Positions 52,864-60,370 of a stretch of 64,000 bases of DNA are shown here, piece by piece. The stretch lies in contig NZ_BMXS01000017.1 in assembly GCF_014651875.1 (NCBI RefSeq), forward strand, positions 41,482 through 105,481, written 5' to 3'. The notes below the pieces were generated by a model. It had not been told where the DNA came from. It saw nothing but the letters and a program-made list of their open reading frames with translations, and made no database searches. The position numbers were made by a program, and so were the translations under genes. Each line of letters begins with the position of its first letter. Position 1 is the stretch's first letter. This DNA comes from Litchfieldella qijiaojingensis (GTDB lineage Bacteria > Pseudomonadota > Gammaproteobacteria > Pseudomonadales > Halomonadaceae).

Positions 52864-55534
52864 GGGCCCTCTCCTCTTCGATCAGGGATTTCAGTTCGGG
52901 GATGCACGAGCCACACTGGGTACCGCAGGCCAGTCGCGCTCCCAGCGCTTCGACACTGGTATCACCACCGCGAATGGCCTCGACGATGGCCTTCTGGCCT
53001 ACCTGGTGGCAACTGCACACCAGCGGCCCGCTATCGGCCTCTCCGGCTTCGCAGCCGGCCAGCAGGCGGCGGCGTGCTTCCTTGCCCAATTGCGCCTCGG
53101 CGAAACGCTCGTCGAGCCAAGCCAAGCCGGGAAGTTCGGCGGGCGGAGCAACCATCAGCCACCAGCGCAAGCGGCCATTGTCGATCCCGGCGGCCCGCAG
53201 GCGACCGCTGGCGGGGTCGTCGCACCATAGTGTCGGCGCCACCGGCAGCTTCTGCTGCACCCAGGCCAGCCAATCACGGGCTTCGTTCTCGCCACCGGCC
53301 AACTGCCAACGTTGGCAGTTGGCCAAGGGAATGCGTGCCCAGTAGACAGCCTCCTCACGCCACGCCGCATCGCTGGCCAGATCGCCGGCCACCAGCAGCG
53401 TGGCTTCCCAGCCGGTGTCGAACGGTTCGAGCGACACGGCGCCATGCTTGGATTCCGGCTGCCCGGAAACCGGGTCCAGATGCGCCTCGAGCAGACTGCC
53501 CATGCGTGCGTTGCCGCTGAAGCGGTCGGTCCAGTGCATGGGCACGAACACCTCGCCGCGACGCTGACTGTTGGAGACACGCACTCGGCCACGGTATTCA
53601 CCGCTGGGACTGACCAGGCGGGCAAGCCGCTGATCGCCGACACCATACGTCAGAGCATCGTCGGGGTGCACCTCGATGAAGGGTTCGGCACGGTGATTCA
53701 TCAGCCTCGGTGCCCGGCCGGTGCGCGTCATGGTGTGCCACTGGTCGCGCACCCGGCCGGTATTGAGTCGCAGCGGTCGAGCCTCGCTGAGTGGCTGGGA
53801 CGGCTCGCGCGGGCACACCGGCACCAGCTTGGCACGACCATCAGGCGTGGCGAAGCGGCCATCCTCGAACAGCCGTGCCGTACCGTGCAGTGCCTGCTCG
53901 GTAACCGGCCACTGGATCGGTGCAAGAGCGTCGTAGTCGGCGCGGTCGAGCCCGGCAAGAGCGGAGATATTGAACAGCCGGGAACCGTCCCCCTCATTTT
54001 CGAAGCCGGAGAGCCGCGCGTGTTCGTCGAAGATCTGGCACGGGTGGGCGTAAGCGAAGGCCTCGCCGAAGCCCAGTCGTTTGGCGACCTCGACCATGAT
54101 CCACCAGTCGTGGCGTGCTTCCCCTGGTGGTGGCAGGATACCGCGCTGTCGCGAAATACGGCGTTCGGAGTTGGTTACGGTGCCGTTCTTCTCCGACCAT
54201 GAAGAAGCCGGCAGCACGATATCGGCATATTCCAGCAGGTCGGTGTCGACCATGCACTCGGAGACGATCACCAGCGGGCATTTTTCCAGCGCCGCACGCA
54301 CCCGATTGGCATCGGGCAGGCTGACCGCTGGATTGGTGGCCATGATCCAAAGTGCCTGGATTTCGCCACGCTCGATGGCCTCGAACAGTTCCACGGCCTT
54401 GTAACCCGGCCCTTGCGGGAGGTCCGGCGTTAGCGAGTCGGTGGACCAGAAGCGTGTCACGCGGTCGATGGCGCCGGGGGTGTGATAGTCCATGTGGGCG
54501 GCGAGCTGGTTGGCCAGCCCCCCTACCTCGCGGCCGCCCATGGCGTTGGGCTGGCCGGTGATCGAGAACGGCCCTGCCCCAGGCAAACCGATCTTGCCGC
54601 CGGCCAAGTGGCAATTGATGATCGCATTACTCTTATCGGTACCGCTGGATGACTGATTGACGCCTTGGGAATAGAGCGTCACCACATGCAATTGGCTGGC
54701 GAACCAGTAGTAGAAGGTCTGCAGGCGCTCAGGATCGACGTCGCAATCGGCGGCGACGGCCTCGATGCTGGTATCGTCCTCGCGGGCCGCCGCGAGAGCC
54801 TCATCCAGGCCGTGGGTGTGGGCATCGAGATAGACGTGATCCAGGCGTTTCTTGTCGGCCATCCACGCCAGCAGGCCGTTGAACAACCGAGCATCGCTGC
54901 CGGGCTTGAGGCCCAGATAAAGATCGGCGATCTCGCAGGTGTCGGTCACGCGCGGATCGATCACCACCACCCGCATCAGTGGGTTGCGGGTCTTCGCAGT
55001 ACGCAGGCGCTGATAAAGCACCGGGTGGTTCCAGGCCAGGTTGGAGCCGACCAGCACCACCAGCTCGGCGTCTTCCAGGTCCTCGTAGCTGCACGGCACC
55101 GCATCGGCACCGAAGGCGCGCTTGTAGCCGGCCACCGCCGAGGCCATACACAATCGCGAGTTGGTATCCAGATGCGGCGTGCCGAGAAAGCCCTTGAACA
55201 GCTTGTTGGCGACGTAGTAGTCCTCGGTCAGCAACTGTCCGGAGAGATAGGCGGCCACGGATCCGTTGCCATGAGCGGCACGCGTGGCGTCGAGCCGGCC
55301 AGCCACGGCGTCGAGTGCGGTGTCCCAATCGACTTCGAGGCCGTCGACGCGGGGTCGCGTCAGGCGGCCATGCCAACCCAAGGTTTCGTGCAACGCCGAG
55401 CCCTTGACGCAGAGCCGGCCGAAGTTGGCTGGATGATCGCGGTCACCTTCGACATGGTGAATGGTGTTGCCATCATGGTCGACCAGCACCCCACAGCCGA
55501 CACCACAATAGGGACACGTCGTAGACGTTTGCAT
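52820..55534 (-). CDS. nasA: Assimilatory nitrate reductase catalytic subunit
   Basis: A 904-residue cytoplasmic molybdopterin enzyme that reduces nitrate to nitrite. The N-terminal [4Fe-4S] ligands are C7, C10, C14 and C42 (CPYCGVGC, GRLCVKG). MoCo domains follow (YLSGQLLTEDYY, ITGQPNAMGGREVGGLAN, NTGRVRDQWHTMTRTG). No twin-arginine signal, as expected for the assimilatory type. The C-terminus (about 815-875) is a BFD-like [2Fe-2S] domain, CSCHQVG...CGTQCGSC, which receives electrons. Called nasC in some organisms. Its leader carries two strong hairpins. Confidence 0.93.
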   Translation of the reverse strand: MQTSTTCPYCGVGCGVLVDHDGNTIHHVEGDRDHPANFGRLCVKGSALHETLGWHGRLTRPRVDGLEVDWDTALDAVAGRLDATRAAHGNGSVAAYLSGQLLTEDYYVANKLFKGFLGTPHLDTNSRLCMASAVAGYKRAFGADAVPCSYEDLEDAELVVLVGSNLAWNHPVLYQRLRTAKTRNPLMRVVVIDPRVTDTCEIADLYLGLKPGSDARLFNGLLAWMADKKRLDHVYLDAHTHGLDEALAAAREDDTSIEAVAADCDVDPERLQTFYYWFASQLHVVTLYSQGVNQSSSGTDKSNAIINCHLAGGKIGLPGAGPFSITGQPNAMGGREVGGLANQLAAHMDYHTPGAIDRVTRFWSTDSLTPDLPQGPGYKAVELFEAIERGEIQALWIMATNPAVSLPDANRVRAALEKCPLVIVSECMVDTDLLEYADIVLPASSWSEKNGTVTNSERRISRQRGILPPPGEARHDWWIMVEVAKRLGFGEAFAYAHPCQIFDEHARLSGFENEGDGSRLFNISALAGLDRADYDALAPIQWPVTEQALHGTARLFEDGRFATPDGRAKLVPVCPREPSQPLSEARPLRLNTGRVRDQWHTMTRTGRAPRLMNHRAEPFIEVHPDDALTYGVGDQRLARLVSPSGEYRGRVRVSNSQRRGEVFVPMHWTDRFSGNARMGSLLEAHLDPVSGQPESKHGAVSLEPFDTGWEATLLVAGDLASDAAWREEAVYWARIPLANCQRWQLAGGENEARDWLAWVQQKLPVAPTLWCDDPASGRLRAAGIDNGRLRWWLMVAPPAELPGLAWLDERFAEAQLGKEARRRLLAGCEAGEADSGPLVCSCHQVGQKAIVEAIRGGDTSVEALGARLACGTQCGSCIPELKSLIEEERAHARSEQKLEVVDVA

Positions 55535-55551
55535 GACCTTCCCTCCTTAAC

Positions 55552-55593
55552 GCAAGGGGGCCTGACGCCGCTAGCAGCGTCAGGCCCCCTTGC
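55552..55593 (-). promoter_or_regulatory. 17-bp perfect hairpin in the nitrate reductase leader
   Basis: GCAAGGGGGCCTGACGC / GCGTCAGGCCCCCTTGC with an 8-base loop, ending just before the AAGGAGGG ribosome binding site of the nitrate reductase gene. It looks like the terminator arm of an antitermination leader, although the T-tract is only GTTAAGG. The divergent nirB-operon hairpin at 56051-56102 shares the word GCGTCAGGC and sits in the same place relative to its gene. Confidence 0.65.
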
Positions 55594-55614
55594 CTTGTAT
55601 CACGAACGTCTCCG

Positions 55615-55656
55615 CCATCGCCGCCGTTGGCGCCACCGCCAAACCGGCGGTGATGG
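55615..55656 (-). promoter_or_regulatory. Second large stem-loop in the nitrate reductase leader
   Basis: CCATCGCCGCCG-TTGGCG pairs across a CCAC loop with CGCCAA-CGGCGGTGATGG after skipping two bases, giving about 18 bp with one mismatch. On the minus strand it precedes the 17-bp hairpin by about 20 bases. I could not find a clean A1/G4 hexaloop pair in this leader, so recognition by NasT here is unproven. Confidence 0.5.
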
Positions 55657-55918
55657 GCAGAACACGAATTGGAAAATGTTACGTCATGGGTAGCAAACTC
55701 CTGACCACCATCCATCAAGCCCTTTAATTTCATGCAATTACTAGAGAAACGCAGCTTGCGGGACACCATTTCCCGCATGGAAACCACGCCCCATGCGCCA
55801 TGCTGGTGCATTTTTCCCCTACCATGCACGGCAGAAGACCATCCTCCCCCTCGCTCATTCTCTCCTGGCTTTCCACGCCTCCAGTAACTCATTGACTTTT
55901 ATTGTCTATTGGAATTGT

Positions 55919-55934
55919 CGGCACGCTATTCGCT
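55919..55934 (+). promoter_or_regulatory. Sigma-54-type promoter of the nitrite-reductase operon
   Basis: CGGCACGCTATTCGCT has GGCACG and GC with the exact 10-base GG-to-GC spacing of -24/-12 promoters (consensus TGGCACG-N4-TTGCW). The predicted start at about 55945 places the paired ANTAR hairpins at the 5' end of the RNA, as in known nas leaders. Confidence 0.6.
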
Positions 55935-55959
55935 TTGATCAGGGCAAACGCGGTAATCA

Positions 55960-56017
55960 CGGATCAAAGACGATTCCCGAAAGCCGACTACCGCCTGCTG
56001 GCTACCGAAAGCCAGCA
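55960..56017 (+). promoter_or_regulatory. Two-hairpin ANTAR (NasT) binding motif in the nasB/nirB leader
   Basis: Hairpin P1 (55960-55979) is CGGATC-AAAGAC-GATTCCCG with small bulges; hairpin P2 (55996-56017) is TGCTGGCT-ACCGAA-AGCCAGCA with a perfect 8-bp stem. Both loops are hexanucleotides with A at position 1 and G at position 4, the feature recognised by ANTAR proteins such as NasR, EutV and NasT. They are 16 bases apart and followed 33 bases later by a terminator-like hairpin. Confidence 0.8.
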
Positions 56018-56050
56018 ACACGACACAAGCAAGGCAGTAGCGAATTCAGG

Positions 56051-56102
56051 CAATGGCGCCTGGCGCAAGCGGACCCGAGGTCCCTAGCGTCAGGCGCCAT
56101 TG
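56051..56102 (+). terminator. Leader terminator controlled by antitermination
   Basis: Perfect outer stem CAATGGCGCCTG / CAGGCGCCATTG (12 bp) enclosing GGACC-CGA-GGTCC, followed by TCGTTTG and then the GGGGGAGAG ribosome binding site of the flavoprotein gene. With the upstream P1/P2 hairpins it forms the usual layout of a NasT-dependent leader. The T-tract is poor, so strength is uncertain. Confidence 0.65.
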
Positions 56103-56121
56103 TCGTTTGTGGGGGAGAGAC

Positions 56122-57375
56122 ATGAGCGAGCACCTGCTGATCATCGGCAACGGCATGGCTGGACACCGCCTGGTGGAGTCACTGCTCAAGAAGCCCAGGC
56201 GCCCGGCACGGATCACCGTGATCGGTGCCGAGCAAGCGCCAGCCTATAACCGTATCCTGCTATCGCCTTGGCTGGCCGGCGAAACACAGCGTCAGGCACT
56301 GACACTGCGCGACACGGAGTGGTACGCGCAGCAGGGTGTCGAGCTGATACTGGGTGAGCGCGTCGAGAATATCGATCGCCGCGCACGCATGGCGACCACC
56401 ACTACCGGCCGCCGGATAAGCTACGACCGCCTGGTGCTGGCCACCGGTTCGCGCCCTTTCATACCGCCAGTGGCTGGCACCGACCTCGATGGCGTGCATG
56501 GCTTCCGCGATCTCGACGATGCCGAGTCACTGACTCGCGCCGCCGAGCGCGGTAGCCAGGCGGTGGTGATCGGTGGTGGTCTGCTGGGGCTGGAAGCTGC
56601 CGAGGGCCTAAGGAAGCGCGGCATGGCCGTGAGCGTGGTGCAACGCGACGACCGACTGATGAACCGTCAGCTCGACGTCACCGCCGCTCGCCTGCTCGAA
56701 GGCGAGCTCGAATGCCGCGGCCTGAAGATCGTGACCAACGGCAGCCTGGTTTCCCTGCAAGACGACGGTAACGGTCATGTCACCGGTGCCTGGCTCGAGG
56801 ACGGCCGTTTCCTGGGCGCCGACTGCGTGGTGATTGCTGCCGGCATCACCCCCAATATCGAACTGGGCAACACCGCCGGACTCGAGGTCAATCGCGCCAT
56901 CGTCGTCGACGAGTTCCTGACCAGTTCCGACCCCATGATCCATGCCGTGGGGGAATGCTGCGAATTCCAGGGCCTGACCTATGGCCTGGTGGAACCCATC
57001 TGGCGCCAGGTCGACGTCCTGGCCGCTCGTCTTTGCGGCGAACCGGTCACCGGTTATGTCGAACGCCCCACTGCCACCAAGCTCAAGATCAGTGGCGTCT
57101 CGCTGTACTCCTTCGGTCGCATCGATGCCGATGACGACCATGAGGTGCTGACCTATCACGACCCCCAGCATGGCGACTACCGCCGACTGCTGCTGCGCGA
57201 GGGTCGCATCGAGGGTGCCGTGCTCTACGGCGACACCTCGGCCGGCCCCTGGTACTTCGAACAATCGCTGGCCGGCCGCGACGTCCGGCCCTGTCGCCAG
57301 GCACTGCTGTTCGGTGCCAGCGATGCCAAACCGTTTCTCGAATTCCCCATCCCCCTCGAGGAGGAGGCCGCATGA
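56122..57375 (+). CDS. FAD/NAD(P)-dependent oxidoreductase of the nitrate-assimilation operon
   Basis: A 417-residue pyridine-nucleotide-disulfide-type flavoprotein similar to the FAD domain of NirB and to the nitrate reductase electron-transfer subunit. FAD-binding LLIIGNGMAGHRLVE is at residues 5-19; the NAD(P)-binding motif VVIGGGLLGLEAAEGL is near 151-166; the second FAD motif ends in AVGECCEF. It has no iron-sulfur cysteines. The nitrate reductase opposite has its own BFD domain, so this protein probably feeds it with electrons from NAD(P)H. GGGGGAGAG before the ATG at 56122 fixes the start. Its stop overlaps nirB by four bases. Confidence 0.85.
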   Translation: MSEHLLIIGNGMAGHRLVESLLKKPRRPARITVIGAEQAPAYNRILLSPWLAGETQRQALTLRDTEWYAQQGVELILGERVENIDRRARMATTTTGRRISYDRLVLATGSRPFIPPVAGTDLDGVHGFRDLDDAESLTRAAERGSQAVVIGGGLLGLEAAEGLRKRGMAVSVVQRDDRLMNRQLDVTAARLLEGELECRGLKIVTNGSLVSLQDDGNGHVTGAWLEDGRFLGADCVVIAAGITPNIELGNTAGLEVNRAIVVDEFLTSSDPMIHAVGECCEFQGLTYGLVEPIWRQVDVLAARLCGEPVTGYVERPTATKLKISGVSLYSFGRIDADDDHEVLTYHDPQHGDYRRLLLREGRIEGAVLYGDTSAGPWYFEQSLAGRDVRPCRQALLFGASDAKPFLEFPIPLEEEAA

Positions 57376-59888
57376 ACATCTCCCATTCCGACAAACAACA
57401 GTTGATCGTCATCGGTAACGGCATGGTCGGCCACCACCTGGTCGAGCAACTCGTCGAACGCGGCGCCACCGAGGCGTATCGAATCATCGTGTTCGGCGAA
57501 GAGCGCCACCTGGCCTACGACCGGGTCCACCTCTCCGAATACTTCGCCGGCCGCGACGCCGAGTCGCTAGCGCTGTGCGCTTCCGACTACTACGCCGAGC
57601 ATGGCATCGAGCTGCGTCTCAGCGAGGCGGTGACCGGGATCGACCGCGACAACGGCGAAGTGGTGACCGACAAAGGCCGCTACGCTTACGACCGCCTGGT
57701 ACTGGCCACCGGCTCCTATCCGTTCGTGCCGCCGATTCCTGGCAACGACCGCCCCAACTGCCTGGTCTACCGCACCCTGGAAGATCTCGACGCCATCCGC
57801 GCAGCGGCAGAAAAGGCTACCACCGGCGTGGTGGTCGGCGGCGGCCTGCTGGGCCTAGAAGCCGCCAACGCCCTGCGTGGGCTGAACCTGGACACCGCGG
57901 TGGTGGAGTTCGCCCCCCGGCTGATGCCGATGCAGGTCGACAGCGAAGGTGGCGAGCTGCTGCGCGAGAAGATCGAGTCGCTGGGGGTGCAGGTACTGAC
58001 CGAACGCGCTACCCAACGCATCGAGGACGGCGGAGCCAGCTTCCATCGCATGGTGTTCCAGGACGACAAGGTGCTGGAAACCGATCTGATCGTGTTCTCC
58101 GCCGGGATCCGACCGCGTGATGAACTGGCCCGTGAATGCGGCCTGGAAATGGGCGAGCGCGGCGGTGTGGTGATCGACGACCACTGTCTGACCAGCGACC
58201 CGGCGATTCTCGCCGTCGGGGAAGTGGCATTGTGGAACAACAGCATCTTCGGCCTGGTAGGCCCCGGCTACCAGATGGCCAAGGCCGCCGCCTACACCCT
58301 GACCCAAGGAGAACTGACCTTCCGTGGCGCCGACATGAGCACCAAGCTCAAGTTGCTGGGTGTCGATGTCGGCTCGATCGGCGATGCCCACGGCGACCGT
58401 TCGCCCGGTGCGCGCATGTTCCGCTATCTGGACCAGATCAAGCAGGAATACCGCAAGCTGGTGGTCTCCAGCGACGGCAAGAAGCTGCTTGGCGCCATGC
58501 TGGTCGGTGACAACAGCTACTACGACACCTTGATGCAGTACTACAGCAACGGCCTGGAACTGCCCGAAGATCCGGCTTCGCTTATTCTGCCTAGCACCGA
58601 GGGTGCACCGGCCCTGGGTGCCGACGCACTGCCCGAGACAGCCACCATCTGCTCCTGCCATAACGTCACCAAGGGCGACGTCTGCGCCTCCATCGACGCC
58701 GGCTGCACCGACCTTGGCGCGGTCAAGCTCGAAACCAAGGCCAGCACCGGCTGTGGCGGCTGCGCGGCACTGCTCAAGAGCGTGGTAGACCATGAGCTGG
58801 AATCTCGCGGCGTTGAGGTCGACAAGTCGATCTGCGAACACTTCGCCTATACCCGTCAGGAGCTCTACGGCATCGTGCGCGTCGAGGGCATCAAGACCTT
58901 CAGCGAGCTGATCGAAAAGCACGGCTCTTCACAAACCCAGGGCCTCGGTTGCGACATCTGCAAGCCAGCGGTGGCCTCGATTCTGGCCTCGTGCTTCAAC
59001 GAGCCGATTACCGACGCCTCGCACATCCCGCTGCAGGACACCAATGACACCTTCATGGCCAACATGCAGAAGAACGGCACCTACTCAGTGGTGCCGCGCG
59101 TGCCTGGCGGCGAAATCACCCCCGACAAGCTGATCGCGCTCGGCGAGGTGGCTAAGAAATACCAGCTCTACACCAAGATTACCGGCGGCCAGCGTGTCGA
59201 CCTGTTCGGCGCCCAGCTCCACGACCTGCCAGACATCTGGCAGGAGTTGATCGATGCCGGCTTCGAGACCGGCCACGCCTATGGCAAGGCCACGCGTACC
59301 GTGAAGTCCTGCGTCGGCAGCACCTGGTGCCGCTATGGGGTACAGGACAGTGTAGGCATGGCGCTGCATATCGAGAACCGCTACAAGGGGCTGCGCTCGC
59401 CGCACAAGCTCAAGTTCGCAGTCTCAGGCTGCACCCGTGAATGTGCCGAGGCGCAGAGCAAGGACGTCGGGGTAATCGCCACCGAGAACGGCTGGAACCT
59501 TTACGTGTGCGGCAACGGCGGCATGCGTCCGCGTCACGCCGAACTGTTCGCCACCGACCTCGACGACGAGACGCTGATCAAGTACATCGACCGCTTCCTG
59601 ATGTTCTACATCCGCACCGCCGACCGCCTGCAGCGCACCTCGGTGTGGCGCGAGAACCTCGATGGCGGCCTCGATTACCTCAAGGACGTGATCATCCATG
59701 ACAGCCTGGGGATCGGCGAAGAACTCGAGAGCCAGATGCAAGAAGTCGTGGATCGCTACGAGTGCGAATGGGCCAACGCGCTCAAGGACCCGGCAAAGCT
59801 CAAGCGCTTCCGCAGCTACGTCAATGACGATCGTCCCGACCCCAATATCATCGTGACAGAAGAGCGCGGCCAACTGCGCCCCGCTTGA
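57372..59888 (+). CDS. nirB: Nitrite reductase [NAD(P)H] large subunit
   Basis: An 838-residue enzyme reducing nitrite to ammonium. Domain order: FAD/NAD(P)H oxidoreductase (1-400; GNGMVGHHLVEQL, VVGGGLLGLEAANAL), BFD-like [2Fe-2S] domain (about 425-480; CSCHNVTKGDVC...CGGCAALL), then nitrite/sulfite reductase repeats. The siroheme-[4Fe-4S] ligands are in CVGSTWCRYG (about 641-650) and SGCTRECAEAQ (about 681-691). All key residues are present. First-position overlap with the upstream flavoprotein and common leader imply NasT control. Confidence 0.94.
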   Translation: MNISHSDKQQLIVIGNGMVGHHLVEQLVERGATEAYRIIVFGEERHLAYDRVHLSEYFAGRDAESLALCASDYYAEHGIELRLSEAVTGIDRDNGEVVTDKGRYAYDRLVLATGSYPFVPPIPGNDRPNCLVYRTLEDLDAIRAAAEKATTGVVVGGGLLGLEAANALRGLNLDTAVVEFAPRLMPMQVDSEGGELLREKIESLGVQVLTERATQRIEDGGASFHRMVFQDDKVLETDLIVFSAGIRPRDELARECGLEMGERGGVVIDDHCLTSDPAILAVGEVALWNNSIFGLVGPGYQMAKAAAYTLTQGELTFRGADMSTKLKLLGVDVGSIGDAHGDRSPGARMFRYLDQIKQEYRKLVVSSDGKKLLGAMLVGDNSYYDTLMQYYSNGLELPEDPASLILPSTEGAPALGADALPETATICSCHNVTKGDVCASIDAGCTDLGAVKLETKASTGCGGCAALLKSVVDHELESRGVEVDKSICEHFAYTRQELYGIVRVEGIKTFSELIEKHGSSQTQGLGCDICKPAVASILASCFNEPITDASHIPLQDTNDTFMANMQKNGTYSVVPRVPGGEITPDKLIALGEVAKKYQLYTKITGGQRVDLFGAQLHDLPDIWQELIDAGFETGHAYGKATRTVKSCVGSTWCRYGVQDSVGMALHIENRYKGLRSPHKLKFAVSGCTRECAEAQSKDVGVIATENGWNLYVCGNGGMRPRHAELFATDLDDETLIKYIDRFLMFYIRTADRLQRTSVWRENLDGGLDYLKDVIIHDSLGIGEELESQMQEVVDRYECEWANALKDPAKLKRFRSYVNDDRPDPNIIVTEERGQLRPA

Positions 59889-59938
59889 TTTGCGCTGAAA
59901 AGAGCGGCGCTCGCTCGCCGACTTTCAGCACAAATCAA
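59885..59938 (+). other. Stem-loop spanning the nirB stop codon
   Basis: TTGATTTGCGCTGAAA / TTTCAGCACAAATCAA: a 16-bp stem with one mismatch, containing the nirB stop codon in its left arm; the loop itself holds CGGCGCTCGCTCGCCG, a further small stem. Located in the 76-base gap before nirD. Probably an mRNA-stabilising or attenuating structure. Confidence 0.55.
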
Positions 59939-59964
59939 CAACCGGATATAACGAGGATAACGAT

Positions 59965-60354
59965 ATGAGCACCGCAACCGTTTTGAAGACCGAGACCGAG
60001 GCTGACGTGAGCTGGCAAACACTTTGCATCAAGAGCGACCTGGTGGCCTTTTCCGGGGTTGCCGCGTGGATCGAAACCGCCGAGGGCCCGGCCCAGGTGG
60101 CACTGTTCTATCTGCCGGGTCACGAAACCGAACTCTACGCCGTGGACCATCACGACCCCTTCGCCAACGCCAACGTCATCGCGCGCGGCATCGTCGGCGA
60201 CCTCAAGGGCCAGCCGGTGGTGGCCTCTCCAATCTACAAGCAGCACTTCCGCCTCAAGGACGGCGTATGTCTGGAAGACGAATCGGTGCAACTACGCACC
60301 TGGCCGGTACGTTTCGAGGGCGATCAGGTAATGATCGCCATCGAAGCGCTGTAA
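59965..60354 (+). CDS. nirD: Nitrite reductase small subunit
   Basis: A 129-residue NirD protein of the Rieske fold lacking the Cys/His cluster ligands, as normal for this family (FYLPGHETELYAVDHHDPF, ASPIYKQHFRLKDG, VQLRTWPVRFEGDQV). It associates with NirB. A 20-residue N-terminal extension precedes the fold. The start ATG follows AACGAGGATAACGAT, a good site. Convergent with the TRAP permease, 16 bases between the stops. Confidence 0.92.
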   Translation: MSTATVLKTETEADVSWQTLCIKSDLVAFSGVAAWIETAEGPAQVALFYLPGHETELYAVDHHDPFANANVIARGIVGDLKGQPVVASPIYKQHFRLKDGVCLEDESVQLRTWPVRFEGDQVMIAIEAL

Positions 60355-60370
60355 CCAGGCATTTCCAACA

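Noticed and set aside
52216..53520. 434-codon plus-strand frame opposite cobA and nitrate reductase
   Set aside because: No recognisable domain and opposite to two certain genes.
55700..55760. Weak -24/-12-like sequence (TGGTGTCCCGCAAGCT on the minus strand) for the nitrate reductase gene
   Set aside because: GG and GC spacing fits, but the flanking bases match poorly; too weak to list as a feature.
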